DNA of 64,000 nt from Christiangramia flava JLT2011 (GTDB taxonomy: Bacteria; Bacteroidota; Bacteroidia; Flavobacteriales; Flavobacteriaceae). Where the stretch lies: contig NZ_CP016359.1 of the NCBI RefSeq assembly GCF_001951155.1, positions 2,008,001-2,072,000 of the forward strand, written 5' to 3'. This document shows positions 32,669 to 40,751 of this stretch, one piece after another. Below the pieces are notes generated by a model. It saw nothing but the letters and a program-made list of their open reading frames with translations. It searched no databases and was not told the origin of the DNA. Positions within the stretch are counted from its first letter, which is position 1. Each line of letters opens with the position of its first letter. The translations under genes were made by a program, and so were the position numbers.

Positions 32669-33737
32669 GTCGCGCTCCACTGCCAATTTCGTCGCAAATA
32701 TAGTGACCGTTCTCACAATACGCAACTAACTCATTCTTAATCAATTCTAAAACTTCATTTTCAGAATGTTGCGGGTAGAGCACATGCACATTGGCACCGG
32801 CATCCAGGGTAAAGCATACCGGGACACCTGTTTCCCTGCGAAATTCCCAGATTCGCTGAATGATTTCCAGGGTGTTCGGCTTCATTAAGATGAAATACGG
32901 GATACTGCTGAGCATTACGGCGTGCAGGCTGAGCGCTTCACTTTCCACGATCTCGATGAATGCCGGAAGATCGCCGCTTTGCAGGATCGGGATTAATTTA
33001 GCCAGGTTGCTGTTGGCCTGTTTAAAACGCGCTTCGGCAAACGGGTTACCGTGCATCAAATCGTGTCCCAGGGTACTGCTTACGGTCTTCTGCCCTTTAT
33101 CAACCAGTAAGATCGTATCCTTATAAGTTTTGAACACCTCATGAAGGTCATGTGGATAGTTTATTCCGAAAAGATCTGAAGATTCTTCAAAATCTGCATG
33201 TTTTCCCCATTCTACTAGTGGGCCTTCAATACTTCTGCTCGCGCTTCCGGAGCCAAGACGAGCCAGAAAGGAGGCTTTCCGATTAAAATATTCCAAAGAC
33301 ATTTCCGGGAAAATAGCTTTCTCCAGGCTCATTACGCAAAGAGCTAGCGCACTCATTCCGCTGGCCGAAGAAGCGATACCGCTGCTGTGAGGAAAGGAAT
33401 TCTCACTGTGAATCTCCAATTTATACGATTGCAGGTAAGGTGAATAATCCCTGATTCTTTCAAAAAACTTCTGGATCTTCGGTTTAAAATCGTCCTTTTT
33501 AACCCCTTCAAAATAGAAATCGAATTCCAGCGTAGCGCTCTCAGTTCGTTGATACTGAAAGCTGGTCGTGCTGTGGCAATTGCTCAGGGTAAAACTCACC
33601 GACGGGTTTGCCGGGATCTGGTTTTCTTTTTTTCCCCAGTATTTGACCAGGGCGATATTGCTGGGAGATTGCCAGGTCACTTTCCCTTTTTCTGGGAGGT
33701 TCTCGCTGGTTTCCGGAACGAATTCCTTGTGAAGCAT
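32652..33737 (-). CDS. mvaD: Diphosphomevalonate decarboxylase
   Basis: A 361-residue GHMP-fold enzyme. Landmarks are WQSPSNIALVKYWGKKENQI near 23-42, the ATP loop HSSGIASSASGMSALALC near 116-133, and the MVD segment ARLGSGSASRSIEGPLVEWG near 154-173. It converts mevalonate-5-diphosphate to isopentenyl diphosphate with ATP, in the mevalonate route. The last six residues, RRIDNG, are encoded inside a repeat (32634-32668), so the original C-terminus may have been altered by an insertion. It is the first gene of the isoprenoid group that continues with the GHMP kinase and UbiA-type enzyme. Confidence 0.93.
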   Translation of the reverse strand: MLHKEFVPETSENLPEKGKVTWQSPSNIALVKYWGKKENQIPANPSVSFTLSNCHSTTSFQYQRTESATLEFDFYFEGVKKDDFKPKIQKFFERIRDYSPYLQSYKLEIHSENSFPHSSGIASSASGMSALALCVMSLEKAIFPEMSLEYFNRKASFLARLGSGSASRSIEGPLVEWGKHADFEESSDLFGINYPHDLHEVFKTYKDTILLVDKGQKTVSSTLGHDLMHGNPFAEARFKQANSNLAKLIPILQSGDLPAFIEIVESEALSLHAVMLSSIPYFILMKPNTLEIIQRIWEFRRETGVPVCFTLDAGANVHVLYPQHSENEVLELIKNELVAYCENGHYICDEIGSGARRIDNG

Positions 33738-33834
33738 CTTCAGAATTTTTTGTCAAAGTTAAACTTTTCTTCACGCCGGCAGGTGAAATACAATTCAAAT
33801 AAATTGTTATTTTAGTAGTCCAACCAACCACCAA

Positions 33835-34311
33835 ATGTCTAAAAAGCTATTCATAAGGAGTTCTTTTGCCATTGGCGTCTGCCTGGTTTTTGCGGTTTTA
33901 GGCGTGGTGGCAGCGCAGGCTGGTTTCGAAAACTGGTATTTTTCCCTCCAACGTCCCTGGTTCGAAGTACCGCAGGGAATTTTCAGTCCGGTCTGGATCA
34001 TTATGTACATTCTGATGGGAATTTCTGCAGGAATCGTTTGGAGTAAGGGCTTTTATCATAAATGGGTAAAAACAGCCCTCTACCATTTCGGGTTTCAGCT
34101 TTTTCTGAATGGATTCTGGTTTCTTCTTTTTTTCGCTTTTCAGAAACCTTTTTTAGCCTTGATCGATATCACCGCGCTTTTTATCCTCATCCTGATAACC
34201 ATTCGATGGTTCAGGATCGTCAATGCTACTGCGGCATACCTGCTCGTTCCTTACGCGGTTTGGGTGCTGTTCGCCATGGCGCTCAATTTTGAGATCTGGC
34301 GACTGAATTAA
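33835..34311 (+). CDS. TspO/MBR-family membrane protein
   Basis: A 158-residue protein with five membrane helices. The signature WYFSLQRPWFEVPQGIFSPVW near residues 32-52 and WFLLFFAFQKPFLALIDI match the tryptophan-rich sensory protein/benzodiazepine-receptor family. It binds porphyrins or related lipophilic ligands and acts in the membrane; the physiological role in flavobacteria is not fixed. It overlaps the convergent flavoprotein gene by 4 bases and has a 97-base upstream gap from the divergent mvaD gene. Confidence 0.92.
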   Translation: MSKKLFIRSSFAIGVCLVFAVLGVVAAQAGFENWYFSLQRPWFEVPQGIFSPVWIIMYILMGISAGIVWSKGFYHKWVKTALYHFGFQLFLNGFWFLLFFAFQKPFLALIDITALFILILITIRWFRIVNATAAYLLVPYAVWVLFAMALNFEIWRLN

Positions 34312-35528
34312 TTTTTTGCCATTGCCTTTGCGGCAAGAAAACCACCCGTCCAGGCATTCTGAAAATTAAAACCCCCGGTGATCGCATCGATATTGAGGAT
34401 TTCTCCTGCGAAGAATAAATTAGGATGAATCTTGCTTTCAAAAGTTTTGAAATTCACCTGTTTGAGATCAATCCCGCCGGCTGTCACAAATTCTTCCTTA
34501 AAAGTACTTTTTCCGTTTACCTGAAATACGGAGGCGGTTAGCTCTTCAGCGAGACTTTGCAGCTGGTTTTTGTTTAGGTCTGCCCAGTTCGTCTTTTCAG
34601 GAATATTGGCTGCGCTTACGAGTTTTTGCCAGAGCCGTTTGGACAAATCAAATTGCGGTCTGCTGGGAACGAACTGCCTGGAATGGGCAATTTTCAGTTC
34701 TTTTAGTTTTTCCAGCATACCATCAGCCTCCATGCCCGGAATCCAGTTGACCTCGATCTGGAATTGGTACTTCAGCCGGTGTAGTTCACGGGCGCCCCAG
34801 GCCGATAATTTGAGAATGGCAGGGCCACTCATTCCCCAGTGTGTGATGAGCAGTGGCTCGGAACTTTGTAATTTGGTTTGCTGAACGCGCACTTCTGCTT
34901 CCCTGGCGACCCCTGCAAGCCCGTCAATACGGTCATCCTGAATATTGAAAGTGAATAAAGACGGTACCGCTTCTACCATATCGTATCCCAATTTTTCCAG
35001 TAACTGCCATATCCTGGAATTGCTTCCGGTGGCCAGCAGTAATTTCTTGGCGGAAAAGTTTCCCTGGGAGGTTTTCAACTTCCAGCCTTCCTCTTCCTGC
35101 TGAAGATTCTGTAGGCTCGTTTTCGTGAGAATTTCGATCCCGAGGCGGCGGCAGCTTTTCGTAAAACAATCAATAATGGTTTGAGAATCATCTGTAACCG
35201 GGAACATACGCCCGTCTTCTTCGGTTTTTAGCTCAATTCCTTTTTCCGCGAACCAGGCAATGCTGTCACCGGTCATGAAATTGTGAAAAGGGCCGATCAG
35301 CTCTTTCTCACCCCGCGGATATTTTTTTGATAATTCCTTCGGAAGAAATTCAGCATGAGTCACATTGCAGCGGCCACCACCCGAAATTTTGACTTTTTGC
35401 AGCACCTCTTTTCCGCGTTCGAGAATCGCGATGCGCAGTTTCGGATTAAATTCCGCAGCATTGATGGCCGCAAAAAATCCTGCTGCGCCACCACCTACTA
35501 TCAAAATATCGTAAGCTGAAGTATTCAT
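34308..35528 (-). CDS. HI0933/BaiN-family NAD(P)/FAD-dependent oxidoreductase
   Basis: A 406-residue flavoprotein. FAD-binding GGGAAGFFAAINAAE near residues 12-26, the family signature KISGGGRCNVTHAEF near 46-60, ITHWGMSGPAILKLSAW near 233-249 and the C-terminal FAGEILNIDAITGGFNFQNAWTGG region are typical of the HI0933-like group. The reaction is unknown; some members act on steroid or related ring reductions. It follows a GDPD gene on the same strand (the two are separated by 19 bases), suggesting a shared transcript. Confidence 0.87.
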   Translation of the reverse strand: MNTSAYDILIVGGGAAGFFAAINAAEFNPKLRIAILERGKEVLQKVKISGGGRCNVTHAEFLPKELSKKYPRGEKELIGPFHNFMTGDSIAWFAEKGIELKTEEDGRMFPVTDDSQTIIDCFTKSCRRLGIEILTKTSLQNLQQEEEGWKLKTSQGNFSAKKLLLATGSNSRIWQLLEKLGYDMVEAVPSLFTFNIQDDRIDGLAGVAREAEVRVQQTKLQSSEPLLITHWGMSGPAILKLSAWGARELHRLKYQFQIEVNWIPGMEADGMLEKLKELKIAHSRQFVPSRPQFDLSKRLWQKLVSAANIPEKTNWADLNKNQLQSLAEELTASVFQVNGKSTFKEEFVTAGGIDLKQVNFKTFESKIHPNLFFAGEILNIDAITGGFNFQNAWTGGFLAAKAMAKN

Positions 35529-35547
35529 GCTGCAAAAATAGGCTTTC

Positions 35548-36270
35548 TCAGGGATTCAGTTTCAGGAAAGGCTGATTTAGCCTGTCAGGAAAATCGGAAA
35601 TGATCCCGTCCACACCAAATTCGAGCATGCGTTGGATGTCATTATATTCGTTAACGGTCCAGACATTCACTTTCAGGTTTTCTTCGTGGCAGCGTTTCAC
35701 GTTATCACGCGTGATGATACCAAGGGAAGGATGGATCGCGCTGGCATGAAGTTTTTTAGCCAGCTCTATCGCTTCCGGTACGCTGGCCTTGCTTAGAATG
35801 CCAATTGGCACCTGCTCATCATACTGCCGCACCTTGAAAAGTTCGTTCTTCTGAAAACTGGAAATGATAAAATTGGAATAGGTCCATTTTCCAGCCTTGA
35901 TCTTTTTAGCGATCAACCGGCATACGGGACCGGCGGTGTTCAGGCCTTTCAGTTCAATATTGATGTCGCACCGGCCCTCGATAAGATCAAGCACTTCTGT
36001 GAGCAATGGTATTTTATAGCGGCCTTCAACTTTCAGACTGGCAATTTCTTCCGCAGATCTTTTTGCAATTTCCCCGCTGCCGTTCGTGGTGCGATCCAGC
36101 GTGAAGTCATGGAGGATCCAGAGTTCACCGCTGGCACACTTATGAACGTCGATCTCGATGAGATCCACGCCAATTTCCAGGGCTTTTGAAATGCTTTCCA
36201 GCGTATTCTCGGCCATATGGGCTTTGGCGCCACGATGACCAATTCTTTTGATTCTGAAATTATTCTCCAT
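35548..36270 (-). CDS. Glycerophosphodiester phosphodiesterase
   Basis: A 240-residue TIM-barrel phosphodiesterase. The opening RIGHRGAKAHMAENTLES (residues 9-26), GVDLIEIDVHKCASG and WILHDFTLDRTTNGSG include the metal-binding HRG, ExD and catalytic HD motifs of the GDPD family. No signal peptide is evident, so it is cytoplasmic. It hydrolyses glycerophosphodiesters to glycerol-3-phosphate and alcohol. It is the first gene of a two-gene minus-strand unit with the flavoprotein. Confidence 0.92.
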   Translation of the reverse strand: MENNFRIKRIGHRGAKAHMAENTLESISKALEIGVDLIEIDVHKCASGELWILHDFTLDRTTNGSGEIAKRSAEEIASLKVEGRYKIPLLTEVLDLIEGRCDINIELKGLNTAGPVCRLIAKKIKAGKWTYSNFIISSFQKNELFKVRQYDEQVPIGILSKASVPEAIELAKKLHASAIHPSLGIITRDNVKRCHEENLKVNVWTVNEYNDIQRMLEFGVDGIISDFPDRLNQPFLKLNP

Positions 36271-36442
36271 TTAGTTCAATCGCTTTGGATGTTGCCGCAA
36301 ATGACACCGAAAACGCGAATTTTTGAAATGCTTAAGACGGCTTAACATTTAATTGGCGTCAACAGGCTGTAATTTAATTTTTTAAAGAACAAGAACGGCC
36401 TAACCGCTGAAATATTCTGAAAACCAACCTAAAAAAAGTAGT

Positions 36443-37288
36443 ATGAGTAAAGTGAAGGAAGTGCCTGATCAACAGCAGTCACAGCCCGGAGAGGAGCACC
36501 AGATGCATCCGAAACCGGAAATCATCCGGAAGAATTATCGCGGGAGCGAAAAATTAACAGGTAAAGTCGCGCTGATCACCGGGGGAGACAGCGGGATTGG
36601 CCGCAGTGTCGCAGTGCATTTTGCCCGCGAGGGAGCCCATGTGGCGATCATTTATCTCGAGGAGCAGGAGGATGCTCGGGAAACGAGGAAACTGGTAGAA
36701 AAGGAAGGCCAGAAATGCCTGATTTTGAAAGGTGATCTTCGAAAAGAGGATTTTTGTATCAAAGCCCTGGAAAAAACCATCAGTGAATTCGGGAAGCTGG
36801 ACATTCTGGTAAATAATGCGGCAATGCAATTCCCAAAATCAGACGTAGAAGAGATCTCCTCAAAACAATTTCAGAAGACCTTTGAGAATAACATATTTCC
36901 GTACTTCTATATGGTCAAGGCGGCACTTGAACACTTGGAAGAAGGCGTGATCATCAATACCACTTCTGTTACTGCGTACCGCGGGAGCGAGCATTTACTG
37001 GATTATTCCAGCACGAAAGGAGCCATCACCAGTTTCACCCGTTCGCTGTCGAAAATGTTGGTGGACCGCAAGATCAGGGTCAATGCCATTGCTCCCGGGC
37101 CTATCTGGACGCCGTTAATTCCTTCCACATTCGATGATGTTTCAGACTTTGGAAAGAAAGTGCCGATGGGAAGACCCGGCCAACCCAGCGAAGTAGGACC
37201 TGCCTATGTGTTTCTTGCCTGTGAAGACAGCAGTTACATGACCGGCCAGGTAATTCATATTAATGGTGGCGAAATCATTGGAGGTTAA
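36443..37288 (+). CDS. Short-chain dehydrogenase (YghA/GSP39-like)
   Basis: A 281-residue SDR oxidoreductase. The 38-residue N-terminal extension rich in Q, P and E (PDQQQSQPGEEHQMHPKPE) is the YghA/general-stress-protein-39 type. Cofactor binding is ALITGGDSGIGRSVA near 47-61, and the catalytic Tyr-x3-Lys is in DYSSTKGA near 192-199. It probably reduces a small carbonyl with NAD(P)H in the cytoplasm under stress. The gene ends immediately before the DUF421 gene and starts the plus-strand run that leads into LigD. Confidence 0.9.
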   Translation: MSKVKEVPDQQQSQPGEEHQMHPKPEIIRKNYRGSEKLTGKVALITGGDSGIGRSVAVHFAREGAHVAIIYLEEQEDARETRKLVEKEGQKCLILKGDLRKEDFCIKALEKTISEFGKLDILVNNAAMQFPKSDVEEISSKQFQKTFENNIFPYFYMVKAALEHLEEGVIINTTSVTAYRGSEHLLDYSSTKGAITSFTRSLSKMLVDRKIRVNAIAPGPIWTPLIPSTFDDVSDFGKKVPMGRPGQPSEVGPAYVFLACEDSSYMTGQVIHINGGEIIGG

Positions 37289-37289
37289 G

Positions 37290-37823
37290 ATGAGTAGTTC
37301 TTTTGAAAAATGGTTCAGTACAGACTGGGTCACGCTCCTTGCCATTGTTTTGAGCGCCGTAGGAATCTACATTGCGATCATCGTTTTTACGAGACTGGCG
37401 GGTAAACGCAGTTTTTCCAAAATGTCCAGTTTTGATTTTGCGATGACCGTGGCCGTAGGATCGGTCATTGCGACCACGGTGCTTTCTGCCAGCGTGAGTT
37501 TGCTGGAAGGCATCATTGGGCTGGCCTCGATCTATCTCCTGCAGTTGAGCGTGGCGCTGTTAAGGCGTTTTGAATTCATCAAGGCCGCGGTAGATAATTC
37601 CCCATTGCTGCTGATGAACGGTACTGAAATCTTACATAAAAACTTAAAAAAAGCCAGGGTTAGTGAAGATGATCTGCGCTCGAAACTGCGAGAGGCTAAT
37701 GTGCTGAAACTGCAACAGGTACGAGCGGTAATCTTTGAAACGACCGGTGATATATCGGTTTTGCATACTTCAGATGAAGAAACAGAACTGGAACAATGGC
37801 TTCTGAAAAATGTTAAAAAATAA
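37290..37823 (+). CDS. DUF421/YetF-family membrane protein
   Basis: A 177-residue protein. The start at 37290 (MSSSFEKW) is preferred, one base after the SDR stop; an earlier ATG at 37263 would lie inside the SDR gene. Three N-terminal membrane helices with FTRLAGKRSFSKMSSFDFAMTVAVGSV near residues 30-56 are the DUF421 signature, followed by a cytoplasmic domain with LLLMNGTEI and RAVIFETTGDISVLH. Function is unknown; such genes are often linked to spore or stress functions in other bacteria. It lies between SDR and GntA-like genes. Confidence 0.85.
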   Translation: MSSSFEKWFSTDWVTLLAIVLSAVGIYIAIIVFTRLAGKRSFSKMSSFDFAMTVAVGSVIATTVLSASVSLLEGIIGLASIYLLQLSVALLRRFEFIKAAVDNSPLLLMNGTEILHKNLKKARVSEDDLRSKLREANVLKLQQVRAVIFETTGDISVLHTSDEETELEQWLLKNVKK

Positions 37824-37827
37824 ACCT

Positions 37828-38520
37828 ATGAAAACCATCGATACAACTACCCGAAATTCTAAGAATATCACTCAGGATCCTAAGTTAAAGCTGAAATCCG
37901 ACTTTGAGGATTTTATCCTGGAAAACGAGCACCCGTGTATGATGGCGCAAACCGTTTTCAGTATGGATAAGGTGCAATTATTTGAATATCCCTCATTCGG
38001 AACCGCGGAAACTGCGCAGAAACTGATTAGGGATTTGAAAAGTTACGTGGAGAACTATGATTTTGAATCAAATGATTTTGAAACATTTTTAGCGGTATTT
38101 CCGAATTCGCCGAAATATTCCGAAATTGAATTTGAAAAACTGCTGTGGAAACAGTTGCATTTTCTGCACCAGGCAGATCATTGCGACTGGGACCAGGAGG
38201 TGAGTGCCGATCCTGAAAATGAACATTTCAGTTTCAGTCTCTGCGGGAAGGCTTTTTATATCGTGGGTTTGCATCCACAGGCTTCGAGAAAGGCCAGGCA
38301 GAGTCCGCATGCGGCTCTGGCGTTTAACCTTCACTGGCAGTTTGAAAAGCTGCGGGAAATGGGAACGTATGAAGCCATCAGGGATCGCATCCGTGATCGG
38401 GATCGCGCCTTGCAGGGAACGATCAACCCGATGCTCGAAGATTTTGGAAGTAATAGCGAAGCTCGCCAATATAGCGGTAGAGCAGTTGAAAAAGGCTGGA
38501 AATGCCCTTTTCATCATTAA
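37828..38520 (+). CDS. YqcI/YcgG-family protein (GntA-like N-hydroxylase)
   Basis: A 230-residue protein of the YqcI/YcgG (PF08892-type) family, whose characterised members include the heme-dependent N-hydroxylase GntA of guanitoxin synthesis. Family landmarks: NEHPCMMAQTVF near residues 34-45, FCL-type FSFSLCGKAFYIVGLHPQASR near 136-156, and the C-terminal GWKCPFHH. The His and Cys near the C-terminus fit metal or heme binding. The start at 37828 (MKTID) is 5 bases after the DUF421 stop. Whether it hydroxylates arginine here is unknown; no toxin gene cluster accompanies it. Confidence 0.82.
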   Translation: MKTIDTTTRNSKNITQDPKLKLKSDFEDFILENEHPCMMAQTVFSMDKVQLFEYPSFGTAETAQKLIRDLKSYVENYDFESNDFETFLAVFPNSPKYSEIEFEKLLWKQLHFLHQADHCDWDQEVSADPENEHFSFSLCGKAFYIVGLHPQASRKARQSPHAALAFNLHWQFEKLREMGTYEAIRDRIRDRDRALQGTINPMLEDFGSNSEARQYSGRAVEKGWKCPFHH

Positions 38521-38530
38521 TCAGAATAAA

Positions 38531-39145
38531 ATGTACAGACCGGAAAAATATCGGAAGGACGAGAATGCTTTTTTTTATGAGTTCATCAAAAAGCACCCGT
38601 TTGCCACTCTAGTAATGAACGGCCAGCGGTTGCTGGCAACCCATATTCCGGTCCTCCCTAAGGGAAGTGCAACTGATTTTTTGCTGTTTTCACATATGGC
38701 CAATCACAACGAACAGCAGCAGTATTTAAAAGAGGGTGCAGATGCGCTCATCATTTTCCAGGGGCCACACGCCTATGTTTCGGCTTCGTGGTATCGCGAA
38801 AAAGACATCAGCACCTGGGATTATTCTGCGGTTCACGTAAATGCCAAAATCAGGATTCAAAGCCGGGAAGAACTGGAGCTTAGCCTGAAAGAGTTGGTAG
38901 CATTTTTTGAAAAGGGAGAGGAAAAACCGCTGTTTTACGATGAAATTCCGGCCAAAATGCTCGCTGATCACCTTCCTCTTATTACCGGTTTCTGGTTGCA
39001 GCCAGTTAAAATCGAAGGAATTTCCAAGCATCACCAGTCCTATCATCCTGAAGATGTGAACCGGGTCATGGACCAACTCCGGAAACGTGGTAAGGGAGGG
39101 GATTCACAGCTTGCAGATGACCTCGCAAAAACCCATAATCTATAA
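38531..39145 (+). CDS. FMN-binding PaiB-family protein
   Basis: A 204-residue protein of the PaiB/FMN-binding split-barrel family. The N-terminus MYRPEKYRKDENAFFYEFI with ATHIPVLPKG near 34-43 and GPHAYVSASWYRE near 77-89 are conserved. The start at 38531 is chosen because the region upstream in frame belongs to the GntA-like gene read in another frame. PaiB proteins bind FMN and have been described as negative regulators or transferase-linked proteins. The stop lies 3 bases before the LigD PE gene, so the two are coupled. Confidence 0.88.
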   Translation: MYRPEKYRKDENAFFYEFIKKHPFATLVMNGQRLLATHIPVLPKGSATDFLLFSHMANHNEQQQYLKEGADALIIFQGPHAYVSASWYREKDISTWDYSAVHVNAKIRIQSREELELSLKELVAFFEKGEEKPLFYDEIPAKMLADHLPLITGFWLQPVKIEGISKHHQSYHPEDVNRVMDQLRKRGKGGDSQLADDLAKTHNL

Positions 39146-39148
39146 AAA

Positions 39149-39757
39149 ATGGCAAAGGATTTTCTGAAGAAATACCGGGAAAAGCGCGATTTTGATATTT
39201 CCGCGGAACCGTTCGGCGATGAGGTGCACAAAAAGGACGAAGACAAACAGATTTTTGTCATTCAGATGCATAACGCGACCAACCTGCACTTCGATTTCAG
39301 GCTTTTAGTAGACGGGGTGCTGAAAAGCTGGGCAGTGCCTAAAGGCCCTTCCACAGATCCTCATGTAAAGCGACTGGCCATCAGGACGGAGGATCACCCG
39401 TTGAATTATGCCGATTTTGAGGGAGTAATCCCGGAAGGCCAGTATGGCGGGGGAACGGTCATGGTCTGGGATGCGGGTACTTACGAGAATGATAAAACCA
39501 ACGATCAGGGCGAGAAGATCAGTATGGCCGAACAATTGAGGGAAGGGCACAGTACTTTTATTTTGAATGGAAAGAAGCTGCGGGGCGGATATACGCTTAT
39601 TCGTACGCGGAAAGGGGAAAAGGAGCAATGGATCCTGAAAAAAGTGGATGATGACCAGGCTGATGCCAGGAGAAACCCGGTGAGCACCGAGAAGAAATCG
39701 GTTTTAACAGGAAGAACGATGAAAGAAATTCAAAAGGACGCGGAAAAAAATGGCTGA
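39149..39757 (+). CDS. LigD 3'-phosphoesterase (PE) domain as a separate protein
   Basis: A 202-residue protein consisting of the LigD phosphoesterase domain only. IFVIQMHNATNLHFDFRLLV near residues 31-50, LKSWAVPKGPSTDP and GVIPEGQYGGGTVMVWDAGTY near 91-111 are the conserved segments containing the His/Glu/Asp metal and phosphate ligands. It removes 3' ribonucleotide or phosphate ends during end joining. In most relatives this domain is the N-terminus of a single LigD protein. Here it stops at 39757, overlapping the LIG gene start by 8 bases in another frame. Confidence 0.9.
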   Translation: MAKDFLKKYREKRDFDISAEPFGDEVHKKDEDKQIFVIQMHNATNLHFDFRLLVDGVLKSWAVPKGPSTDPHVKRLAIRTEDHPLNYADFEGVIPEGQYGGGTVMVWDAGTYENDKTNDQGEKISMAEQLREGHSTFILNGKKLRGGYTLIRTRKGEKEQWILKKVDDDQADARRNPVSTEKKSVLTGRTMKEIQKDAEKNG

Positions 39758-40750
39758 TCTTTCTGCGGAAATTTCTGAAGAATTTCGGGAGCTTCTTCAA
39801 AAAGAAGCGCAGCCAGACTGGATGGAACCCATGCTGGCAAAACTCACCCACGAGGTCTTTTCAGACGAAGAATGGATCTACGAACGAAAACTGGACGGGG
39901 AACGTTGCCTGGTTTTCAAAAAAGGGAAAAAAGTGCAGTTGTTTTCCCGCAATCAGCAGTCTGAAAACAATACATATCCCGAATTGGTTGAAGCCCTCGA
40001 AAAGCTGAAAATTGATTTTATAGCAGATGGGGAAATCGTCGCCTTCAAAGGAAAGATCACCAGTTTTGCAGAACTTCAAAAACGCATGCATTTAAAAGAT
40101 AAAAAGGAAATTGCCAGTTCTAAAACGGCGGTTTTTCTCTATCTCTTTGATGTAATGCATCTTGATGGATTTAATCTCGTTGGACTGCCGCCTTTGTTGG
40201 AGAGGAAAAAATTACTTCGGAAGGAATTTGATTTTAATGATCCTATCCGCTTTACTCCCTACCGAAAAAAGATGGCGAAAAATTTTATAAGGAAGCCTGC
40301 CACAAGAAATGGGAAGGTCTCATCGCCAAAAAGTCAAATTCCACCTACTCGCACAGCAGGTCTTCAAACTGGATGAAATTCAAATGTGAAAATCAGCAGG
40401 AATTTGTGATCGGCGGGTATACCAATCCTCAGGGCGAGCGGAAGGGTTTTGGGGCTTTGCTGATCGGTTTTTATGACCAGGAAGGGCTGCAATATGCAGG
40501 TAAAGTTGGAACAGGTTTTACAGATTCCATGCTCCAAAAGATCAAAACTGACATGACGGAAGTGGCACAGGAAAATTGCCCTTTTCAGCATCCTGGTTCG
40601 CTGCCTTCCAAAGAAGTACACTGGTTGCAACCCAAAATGGTTTGCGAGGTGGCTTTTACAGAGTGGACGAAAACCAACAAATTGCGACACCCGCGGTTCC
40701 TGGGCCTGAGAAAAGATAAACCGGCCAAAAAGGTCGTTAAAGAAATGTAG
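39750..40750 (+). pseudogene. LigD ATP-dependent DNA ligase (LIG) domain with -1 frame break
   Basis: The ligase domain of LigD, cut by a frame break. The first reading frame (39750-40376) holds the adenylation domain with K47 of the KxDG motif (YERKLDGERC). At 40265-40271 the sequence is A AAA AAG in the reading frame; after it the conserved protein continues in the -1 frame as DGEKFYKEACHKKWEGLIAK and then into 40373-40750 with the OB-fold C-terminus ending near 40750. Restoring one A gives about 333 residues, normal for this domain. Without it the protein ends early with unrelated residues. It may be a real mutation, an assembly error or programmed frameshifting; it is followed one base later by the POL gene. 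Confidence 0.85.
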
Positions 40751-40751
40751 C

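Noticed and set aside
39744..39757. Programmed -1 frameshift joining PE to LIG at the seven-A run
   Set aside because: The LIG frame is +1 relative to PE, so a -1 slip does not lead into it. The overlap has a normal ATG and looks like translational coupling of separate genes.
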